A stretch of 64,000 nucleotides of DNA from Rhizopus sp. PT2906 (Eukaryota; Mucoromycota; Mucoromycetes; Mucorales; Rhizopodaceae), in assembly GCA_025529335.1 (NCBI GenBank), contig JAMYHX010000138.1, positions 23,661-87,660 on the forward strand, written 5' to 3'. The translations under genes were made by a program, and so were the position numbers. Under the pieces are notes generated by a model. That model had not been told where the DNA came from, ran no database searches, and was given only the letters and a program-made list of their open reading frames with translations. The number at the start of each line of letters is the position of its first letter. The first letter of the stretch is position 1. This document shows positions 56,543-64,000 of the stretch, piece by piece.

Positions 56543-57322
56543 GCGTGTCCAGTCCTCTAAAGGATGAACAGAGCCAATACCAAAGCATCTTCACAGGGAG
56601 AAAAAAAGCAAGGAGTATCTGTAAAGAAAAGAAAAAGAAAAAAAAGGGGAAAAAAAAAGAGGTAGGTCAGAAATACTTTGAAGCGTTGACAGTCGGTCAT
56701 TTAAACAATGATGTTCTATTGGCTGATGCGTTCTGATAACAGCCAAGGCGGCTTTCTATTGGCTCATGTATTTCAAAAGCGTATCTTTGCTTATGTGCAT
56801 ATGATTGTCAACAAAGACTCCTTGAAATCAAACCAGCCTTCATCATTGGTGGTAAGTCACTTGCTTTAGTAAAAATAATAGCTGATGTTTTATTTTTGCC
56901 TAAGGACGTTATTTATATTACGTATACAATCCATAGTTGAAAGAGTCTATTATGCATCTCTTTGTCACCGAATTCATTTGTAATACGTGTCTATCAATAA
57001 ATTAGAGACGTACAGCAGTGTCTGTGACATATCTTCTGTTTTATGAATGATGCACGTACTATTAGAATCAGTGTCCGGTGTTATCTGTACCAGACTAGAT
57101 GTTGGTCTAGACTAGTTTAGCGCTAAGGATCTTTTAAGCTCATGGAATTCATTTTTCAATCTTACCCCAATCTAAAGCATCAGGGCATTTTATATCCTCT
57201 GCCTTTTGAGCTTGATAAGCTGATTGAGCTAGTCTTTTACGATATAATAAGAAAGCTACATCAAAGTGCCTCTGCCTACAACGCTGTAAATGGAAATCTT
57301 TTTGCTTCTTCAGATAAGCCTT

Positions 57323-57616
57323 CTAGCGACAGGATGGATAGAGTCGTTGTTGGTGTGTGACAATAATTGCAATATTAGATAAATTTTGATTCAGCAACTG
57401 TAAGTTTGTCACGGTAGATACATCAATCGAAATGGAATCAAGGGCAAGAGTTGATTTCCAAATGTTTTTTAGAGCATTGTATATGCTTGTATCATTAGAT
57501 ACATTTGTTGTGTAGCGAATGTCCTGACTGTCCCCTTCGATCAAAAGAGTACTGCAAATTGGGTTTGAAACCTTACTCCAGGAGCAAAGCCATTCTTTAC
57601 TTTGACAGGTTTCCAA
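57323..57616 (-). other. Open frame of doubtful status
   Basis: A 97-codon frame (IYNALKNIWKSTLALDSISI) with no domain and no convincing splice sites. Its composition is more protein-like than most spurious frames here, and it may be a remnant of a repeated mobile-element gene. It is recorded only so that it can be searched. Confidence 0.15.
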
Positions 57617-58649
57617 TCCGGTTGGTCAAGCCTTTATGCTTTGCTTATTAAGAGTGTAAAGGGCTGCGTCGATGTATGATTAGCCATTTAGTGTTTTATT
57701 TCCTCCGTAGCAATAAACCTGACTATTTAAGTATGCAGACACCGTAGAAGGAAGCGTTTTACATTTCCTCCACAGTCTTTCTTAAGAGTTATGCACCTGT
57801 ATTTATACGATTGCTCAAAGTTATACCATCAACGTTCACGAAATAATACAGGAAAAGCAAAAGTAGATAAAGTATGAGAAAAATTCGCGTGTTTTGTGGT
57901 GTTGTATGTGATATGTTTTCTATCTTTATGATTTGAATTGTTCTTCAGACTGTCCATGCTTGACACATTGAAGAGGAACGGATTTTTTGGCCCAGCAACA
58001 TAAAAATCTGTGGGTCAGTAAAACAGTAAATGAAGTTATTGCGCTCATTCTATTCTTTATATTCTATTGGCTGAAATGTGCTCTCATTCTACTCATATTC
58101 ATAATTTTAGTAGTATTAAATACATTTTTTAACTAATTCCTTATAGTTTTGGTTTTATAACCATAGTTGACTCGAGTAGTTTACTGTTGAACCATAAAGA
58201 CAACATCTTCCTAAAGTAGGGAACAATGAACTTTAATTTCCCTAATAAAGAAATTGATAATGTCCGGCGAACGATAAGCCACACCCCGAGTATAATCGGA
58301 CAGTAGTGCCTGTTGGTGTAACCTGGAATGGAGGAGAGGAAAAGAGAAAGAGGGGAGGACAGAGAGGGAGAGAGAGAGAGTAGTAAAGGGAAGACATGAA
58401 TATAAAATTAATTCTTCCTCTTTTTCCTTCACCAAGTAAGCATCTGGTATGTTTTAACAAGTTCAACTGCATCAAATGTATCATCGGATGGATTCATCTT
58501 GTAATGGATGGATGTCTGGAAACAATTTCAAAAAATTAGATATTGTAAACATTTCAGTTGATACCATGAGCAGTTGAATGTTGTAGATTTGTTACATTTC
58601 AAACAGACTTGAATTAACACTCGCATCTCACAGGGATCATTAATTAAAA

Positions 58650-59210
58650 ATGAAGGATATCTACAAGCACGACGAACTCGAAATCCCTGAAGGTGTTAAG
58701 GTTAACATCAAGTCTCGTGTCATCACTGTTGAAGGCCCCCGTGGTACTCTCACCAAGAACTTGCGTCACTTGGCTATTGAAATCACCATTGTTGGCAAGA
58801 AGATCAAGTTTGTTGTTCACCACGGTCTTCGTAAGCACGTTGCCTGTATCCGTACCGTTCGCTCTTTGGTCAACAACATGATCATTGGTGTTACCAAGGG
58901 TTTCCAATACAAGATGCGTTACGTATATGCTCACTTTCCCATCAACGTTATCATTAGCGATGCTGGAGATGCTGTCGAAATCCGTAACTTCTTGGGCCAA
59001 AAGGTTGCTTTCCACGTCAAGATGCGTGAAGGTGTCAAGGTCGAAGCCTCCAAGGCTCAAAAGGATGAACTTCTCTTGACTGGTAACTCCTTGGAAGCTG
59101 TCTCCCAATCCGCTGCCGATATTCAACAATCTTGTCTCGTCAAGAACAAGGATATCCGTAAGTTCTTGGACGGTATCTACGTCTCTGAACGTAACGTTTT
59201 GGAAGCTTAA
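58650..59210 (+). CDS. RPL9: 60S ribosomal protein uL6 (L9)
   Basis: A single coding exon of 186 residues. Typical segments are EIPEGVKVNIKSRVITVEGP, RGTLTKNLRHL, VRSLVNNMIIGVTKGFQYKM and VYAHFPINV, with QSCLVKNKDIRKFLDGIYVS at the C-terminus. uL6 lies near the sarcin-ricin loop and GTPase centre. A CACAG acceptor at 58632 and a GTATGT donor at 58446 suggest a 5'UTR intron of about 187 nt, as also predicted for eL13. Codon bias is strong (GTC, AAG, CGT), which makes a long open frame on the opposite strand as well. Confidence 0.96.
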   Translation: MKDIYKHDELEIPEGVKVNIKSRVITVEGPRGTLTKNLRHLAIEITIVGKKIKFVVHHGLRKHVACIRTVRSLVNNMIIGVTKGFQYKMRYVYAHFPINVIISDAGDAVEIRNFLGQKVAFHVKMREGVKVEASKAQKDELLLTGNSLEAVSQSAADIQQSCLVKNKDIRKFLDGIYVSERNVLEA

Positions 59211-59294
59211 GTATGCTTGTTACAATAAATCTAAATGTTTCTGAAAGGATACAATGTCACTTTTCAATGTTCGTCAATGGCCAGTACAAGCCAT

Positions 59295-59849
59295 TCAAAT
59301 ACGACCTGAACAAATAGGGAGAAGAGAATATAGATGTGTTTTGTAATATGGCATTGTGTGCAGTGTGTTATTTACAGGATAAAGTGCTTTTGTGTCGTTT
59401 TTATTGCATGCTGTCAGTAGACAGTGATAATCTTTAGCAAAGTTGCTTTGGTCAAACAAACGAGCTTGGGACAAGAATAATCCGAGAACGTTCTGTTCAT
59501 TCATAAAGGGGTCTTTGATCACCAGATACACTATAAATAAAGGATCATCAATGTGTTGATGAATGTGTATAAGTATGTCTGTGGCTAATTCGCGGGCAGC
59601 AAAAGAGAATGGAGCTTTCTCATGGCGTAGACGCTCTACACGGGAGCATGTATTGATGAAAAGGATCATCTTCAGTTTTTTCCATTTCAGAATTCTTGCA
59701 AGAAGGGCATAAAGTAATATTTTATGAAGCACCAAGACTAAGTTGATTCTATTAAAAAAGGCGAAAAGAAGCTCTCCTAGACCTAAAGATAGAGAATGGG
59801 GTGACGAAGACGCAGGAAGGGCGTGATTCATTTTTAGACCTCGAAGCAT
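59295..59849 (-). CDS. Hypothetical protein, single exon, orphan
   Basis: An uninterrupted frame of 184 residues converging on uL6 (84 bp between stops). Composition is protein-like and not low-complexity: GLGELLFAFFNRINLVLVLH, LARILKWKKLKMILFINT, FAARELATDILIHIHQHIDD and FIVYLVIKDPFMNEQNVLGL. It has no clear signal peptide; the hydrophobic part at residues 28-48 could be one membrane segment or a buried helix. An alternative start is the Met at residue 7. I do not recognise the family. Being intron-free in an intron-rich region is mildly suspicious of a chance frame, but the length argues for a gene. Confidence 0.55.
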   Translation of the reverse strand: MLRGLKMNHALPASSSPHSLSLGLGELLFAFFNRINLVLVLHKILLYALLARILKWKKLKMILFINTCSRVERLRHEKAPFSFAARELATDILIHIHQHIDDPLFIVYLVIKDPFMNEQNVLGLFLSQARLFDQSNFAKDYHCLLTACNKNDTKALYPVNNTLHTMPYYKTHLYSLLPICSGRI

Positions 59850-61117
59850 TCACCCTTGGAAGAATACAATATTAATATTCATCAGTGTAATGCGTTTGAC
59901 ACTTGCATCTTTGGGAATACCTTAGAAAATTTTGTTATGTAATAGGTAACTTTCGCATCTCTTTCGCTCATCCTTATCGCACCGTCAATCTTCATCAATC
60001 CTCGTGTCCTACCCTTGCTTTATCTGGTCTAGGCTTCTTCAAATAGGACTATGTTGGGGCTTTACATAAGGGCTGCTTCTTGTCCTTTGTCCTTGTTACT
60101 CAATAGACATCTGCATGTAAGATGAGTAAACTCCGCTGAAGTGAGGCTATGTATGCATATCATAGCAACACTGAAAGCATTTGCTTATTTACAAGATGCA
60201 TAAAACGATTAACAAGTTGTCTATTATGCGCCGAGGGATTGAACATATTAAAAGTAAAATCAAAGGCTTATTATTATTGAGCAGTTTGTATGTAGATATA
60301 GCTCACAAAGGACCTCAAAGTATACCAAACATATACCGAATTGATGTTTTATAAACAAGTTAGGCAATACTTAATACATTGTGAACTTTTTTTATATAAT
60401 CGCTCTTTTACTAAAACCGTTTATTTGTTGTCAGTCATGTTTACTTACTTTGGACTATACACACTCTTGAAAAACAAAGGGAAGTTGGTTGTTTAGTAAT
60501 ATATGATAAAAGATGATGACATGCTAAAATAATTTAGTCTTGTGTGAATGGCCGAGACTCTTTATTATAGAATAATACGATATTCTCAATGTCTGCAGTG
60601 TTATAAAATCATGAAATGCCATTTCTCCATGATGTAATTTCTCTTTACGATATCACTGATAAAGGATAACAATAAGACGAATTAAGCTTGATAAAGAGAA
60701 TAGGCATTTTTTGACATAATCGTACGTGACACTGCCTCGGACATAATGCTCAAATAGTCGTTCAGAATAAGATTCACATCTCAGATCCAAAATCACAAAA
60801 TATTATAAAAATAACTGATTGACGTACATAAGCTTGTTTTGACACTGTCAACTTCAACTTTATGACTTAGCATACAAACACGTGCTTTAACAGGGCTTAG
60901 TTCGCACGACATGTCATATTGAGCCTTGTAGATTGATCCTCCCTGCGGAGATTATTCAATTAGGTGATATTCGCCTTCAGAAAACCCTATATTACCCTTT
61001 ATGGTCAATTAAAAAAGGGATATAAAAATTTTTTTGATGATCCATCTTGTTGTCTCTTTTCTTTTGATCTATTCCCTTCTCTTCTTTTCTCTCCTTTCTA
61101 TATACTGCACTCGACAC
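59850..61117. other. Intergenic region, 1.3 kb
   Basis: AT-rich sequence between the orphan gene and the SAT4-like kinase, which diverge from it. The last 80 bp are a pyrimidine-rich leader before the kinase ATG. Nothing else was recognised. Confidence 0.45.
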
Positions 61118-62215
61118 ATGGTCAGCTTAACCTCTTTCTTTTCAAGATCAAGTCAAAAGACACCGAGCAGTAGTCGACAAGCAAGTAGACAAAGTAGTCG
61201 TAGAAATTCAAGAGAAGGGTCACAATTAGACTTGGATGAAGGAGCCAATTCATGCTCAAGTAGTATAGAATCAACTTCTACAAAACTATATAGATTAAAT
61301 ACAGCAAGCTTACGTGAGTACGGTGAATGCTATAAAAGACTTGGAAAGGGTTCAACAGCGATTATATCCATCTGTAAAAGCAAGCGATTATCCTATGATT
61401 CATCCAATGAATGTAAGCTTTATGCGATTAAGCAGTTTCGAAAAAGAAATAAGACAGAGACCGAAAAGGAATACATGAAGAAGTTGACGAGTGAATTTTG
61501 TATTTCTTCGACCTTTCACCATCAAAATGTGATTGAAACAATCGATCTCGTATTGGACAACCAAACGCGATATTGCACAGTCATGGAATATTGTCAAGGT
61601 GGTGACTTATTCTCTGCTATTATGTCTGGACATATGACTGAAATAGAGATGGCTTGCTGCTTTAAACAAATGATGAAAGGCATTGCTTACCTTCACTCAG
61701 TTGGTGTCGCTCACAGAGATATCAAACCCGAAAACTTGTTACTCACACTTGACGGTACGCTCAAGATAACGGACTTTGGTGTGTCGGACGTTTTCCGATG
61801 TGCTTGGGAGAAAAAGTGTCACAAGTGTCACGGATTGGTTGGATCCGAGCCTTATATCGCTCCAGAGGCATTCGATCGTAAAGACTATTGGGGCTCTCTC
61901 TCTGACATCTGGTCGGCTGGCATCGTCCTCTATTCGATGTACAAGAGTGGTCATGCTTGGATTAGAGCTGATAAAAAATCGGACCGTGAATTTAGATCTT
62001 ATTTAGACCATCACCCAGCAAGAACTTATCCAAATTTCAAAAAGTTTAATGATTCCATGAGAGATTTGATTTATAAAATGCTTGAACCAAATCCTGAACA
62101 TCGTCTAACAGCAGAGCAAGTACTAGAACACAAATGGGTAAAGTCAATCCTACTTTGTGAAAAAGGTATCGATACCATGAATAGACATCACAAACATACA
62201 ACAGCAGCAAAATAA
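61118..62215 (+). CDS. SAT4: SAT4/HAL4-type Ser/Thr protein kinase
   Basis: A single exon; from ATG 61118 it encodes 365 residues. All kinase motifs are present: glycine loop LGKGSTAIISI, AIKQF lysine, HRDIKPENLLL catalytic loop, DFGVSD and APEAF. The insert VFRCAWEKKCHKCHGLVGSE after DFG and the SEPYIAPEAF block are typical of the fungal Hal4/Hal5/Sat4 group, which stabilises Trk potassium and nutrient transporters at the plasma membrane. The N-terminus is Ser/Arg-rich (SRQASRQSSRRNSREGSQ), as in that group. Upstream in-frame codons from 61034 would add a 28-residue hydrophobic leader; the T-rich tract there looks like 5'UTR, so I prefer 61118. No transmembrane kinase of this family is known to me. 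Confidence 0.85.
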   Translation: MVSLTSFFSRSSQKTPSSSRQASRQSSRRNSREGSQLDLDEGANSCSSSIESTSTKLYRLNTASLREYGECYKRLGKGSTAIISICKSKRLSYDSSNECKLYAIKQFRKRNKTETEKEYMKKLTSEFCISSTFHHQNVIETIDLVLDNQTRYCTVMEYCQGGDLFSAIMSGHMTEIEMACCFKQMMKGIAYLHSVGVAHRDIKPENLLLTLDGTLKITDFGVSDVFRCAWEKKCHKCHGLVGSEPYIAPEAFDRKDYWGSLSDIWSAGIVLYSMYKSGHAWIRADKKSDREFRSYLDHHPARTYPNFKKFNDSMRDLIYKMLEPNPEHRLTAEQVLEHKWVKSILLCEKGIDTMNRHHKHTTAAK

Positions 62216-62244
62216 TTCATTTGTAAATATTATATTCATTTTAA

Positions 62245-63988
62245 TTAAAATCCCAAATAACTGTATTCTCCCAAGTGATCTGGTGATTTGTAATCATTAT
62301 CTGCATAAGGAAAGGGTGTAGCAGTCCTCACTGCTTCAAATGTATGGTCTAAAGTATGATGATCTACGCCGTCATATTAGCTTTATTGTCGTTATATCTT
62401 GTTTCATTCCTTACCATTTGTAAATGTACCCTTTTCCATACAATTCCCACATAAGTCAACCTCTTCACTTATATCACATACTGTACATCTATACAATACA
62501 CCTACAATAGGCTCTGTTCCACATGCATCACACTAAAATCACTATATTAATCAAGGAATACAAAAAGTAACACAAGCATCAACTTACAGCAAATCCTTCG
62601 TGTATCACCAGATCACTAGATGCTGACTCGTTGTGGCCGTTGCTACGATCACCATTGGCTTTACTAATGACAGCCTGTCGCATCATCTCTTTAACCGTAG
62701 AATCCTCTTCCTCATCAGACATAAAGGCAGAAGGAGGACCAAGCGATGTTGCATAGTGCGCTCCTGATATGCGTGATGTTGTGATTCCACCAGAAACAAA
62801 GCTGTTATATCCTGTTCCAGATGTCCGCAGTGAAGCTGATGGCTTAGTTACGCGTCCAGGTGATGATCTTGCTTTGGATTTTGAACGACTACTGCCTTTT
62901 TCTTTGGGCATACATGAGGGCTATCAAAAGAATAAGTAAACATTCAAGATCGACGTCGCTTATACTTTACTGGAATGGTAATTCTGCCAGGCACAGGCAA
63001 GCCTAGCTTTGCTAGCTTGATAAAGTATTTTTGTACACGACTTGCTACTTGCTTTGGTGTCCTCGTACCCAGTGCTTTGGAAATTTTATTAAATCTCTGA
63101 GCTTGAATAGGCTCGTCTGGATAAATATCCAATAACTCTTGTAACCGTTTCTGTAAACAAATTCAGCCATCATGTGTGCTTAATAGATGTTAACCTTACC
63201 TGTTCTTCATCTGTCCAAGGCTGCTTAAACGAGGGCGCTTTGTCATCCATACTATCTGCCAATGAGTATTCATCAGGTGTGCGTGGCTCGATTGACTGTA
63301 GTCTTGGCCTGACATCCTGCGTCTTTTGCAGCTCAATACCTGATTGAACCACAGACGTCCTTCGTTTTCCTTTGCCTTTGCCAGCCACAGAATTTTTCGG
63401 TGTAGTTTTCATTCCCATATCACCTTGACCATTATCTTCCTCATTTTCATCTTCAGAAAAGTCAGACATAGAAATTGGGCGTGAGGGTATTTGATGCATA
63501 GCCTGAGTGGCTTTCATGAGTTCTTGCTGAAGTTGCTTTGTTGTGTTTGATGCTGTGTATGGATGATGTTCAATATAATGAGTGTCTAAAATGCTCTAAT
63601 AATAATTCATTAGCTCTTATCATTGTATACTTGTGCCATATCTTACTTTATAGGTTGTCTTCTTTGTTTGATTAATGAGATGCTGTGTGAATGACTGAAT
63701 CGATGCTTGTTGTTGTGCGATGCGTGTTTCTGGTAAGTATTTATATTTATGCCATTCAATTTCAGGAACTGCAATCACTTTTTGAAGCTTGGGTACTCTA
63801 GTTTTTGACTGCATACACAGTATGAATATATGTATAAAGGATATAGTTGTTTAAAAAAAATACCTTTTTTAAGTTGATAATAAATTCAAATGGCTCAGAT
63901 AAGGCTTCATTCTTTAGTGTTTGTAATGTATTCAAATCACTTTTTGCTTTTGAAAGCTGTTGTTTCAATACTTCCAATGCTTTCAAAA
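62245..63988 (-). CDS. ZZZ3-like SANT/Myb and ZZ zinc-finger protein (5' end outside window)
   Basis: Seven visible exons (63864-63988, 63647-63808, 63200-63595, 62971-63150, 62588-62920, 62415-62532, 62245-62363, minus strand) stay in frame; an acceptor at 63989-63990 means upstream exons lie beyond 64000. In order: a coiled-coil N-part (KALEVLKQQLSKAKSDLNTL), an acidic Ser-rich linker, a SANT/Myb domain (FKQPWTDEEQ, FNKISKALGTRTPKQVASRV) and a C-terminal ZZ zinc finger (CDACGTEPIVGVLYRCTVCD, VDLCGNCMEKG, DHTFEAVRT). The order and spacing match ZZZ3, a histone-H3-binding subunit of the metazoan ATAC acetyltransferase complex. The stop is 29 bp from the SAT4-like stop. Confidence 0.82.
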
Positions 63989-64000
63989 CTAGTTGATAAC

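Larger units (their letters stand above)
55270..58649. other. Gene-poor region, 3.4 kb
   Basis: AT-rich apart from a GC-richer segment at about 56.20-56.56 kb that contains an 11-bp inverted repeat (listed separately). A minus-strand frame at 57323-57616 (97 codons) shows some protein-like composition but no family. A purine-rich tract with GA repeats lies at 58330-58383. No tRNA, 5S rRNA or exon series was recognised. Confidence 0.4.

Noticed and set aside
58644..59129. 161-codon minus-strand frame opposite uL6
   Set aside because: Antisense shadow of a highly biased ribosomal-protein gene.
61034..61117. Hydrophobic N-terminal extension of the SAT4-like kinase
   Set aside because: The T-rich codons give a leucine/phenylalanine leader unlike the family; a 5'UTR pyrimidine tract is the simpler reading, so ATG 61118 was preferred.
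1..64000. CRISPR arrays, operons, Shine-Dalgarno sites
   Set aside because: Sequence is eukaryotic with spliceosomal introns throughout; no spaced direct repeats seen.

Overview
This is a nuclear segment of a fungal genome. It is AT-rich, and its short introns (mostly 45-130 nt) have GTAAGT-like donors and TATAG/TTTAG acceptors; one intron carries a perfect TACTAAC branch site. Gene content (TOR kinase, YPT6, PMT2, SWA2/auxilin, CRZ1-type zinc finger, fungal-only KCH family, HAL4/SAT4 kinase) and relics of a Fanzor-type nuclease and a tyrosine recombinase point to an early-diverging filamentous fungus, most likely Mucoromycota (Mucorales-like). That placement is an inference from gene style. 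I could not place a species.

Layout. 1-3.0 kb (+): end of an acidic protein, then a 13-exon gamma-glutamyltransferase-like gene. 3.5-16.2 kb (-): eL13, NSA2, auxilin/SWA2, NDUFS6, YPT6/Rab6, uS2, a recombinase relic and a DusA-type tRNA-dihydrouridine synthase. 16.4-22 kb: PMT2 (+), wax-synthase-like acyltransferase (-), eL27 (+), mitochondrial bL34m (-). 22.2-32.2 kb: a decayed coding fragment, ZRC1-like zinc transporter (+), membrane dipeptidase (-), long-chain acyl-CoA synthetase (-), an unknown acidic protein (-), reticulon (+), a 2H-phosphoesterase-like protein (+) and SmF (-). 32.2-35.6 kb: a gene-poor stretch with two possible micro-genes. 35.6-41.9 kb: CRZ1-like factor (+), coiled-coil protein (-), PPR protein (+), FAS1 protein (+), SWIB protein (-). 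44.0-51.7 kb (+): a complete 13-exon TOR kinase. 51.7-54.0 kb: decayed mobile-element sequence ending in a Fanzor relic. 54.1-64 kb: KCH1-like membrane protein (-), a gene-poor gap, uL6 (+), an orphan gene (-), SAT4/HAL4 kinase (+), and a ZZZ3-like SANT/ZZ protein (-) cut by the window end.

The genes are mostly unlinked housekeeping functions: four cytosolic ribosomal proteins, one mitoribosomal protein, ribosome assembly, splicing, tRNA modification, vesicle traffic, O-mannosylation and lipid activation. Nutrient and ion signalling is also represented (TOR, CRZ1, KCH1, SAT4). Spacing is tight: SAT4 and the ZZ gene have stop codons 29 bp apart, and the dipeptidase start lies 57 bp beyond the acyl-CoA synthetase stop. 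I rebuilt exon structures by hand; every complete spliced gene listed closes in frame with protein lengths normal for its family where the family is known. I saw no convincing tRNA, rRNA, CRISPR array or intact transposon.
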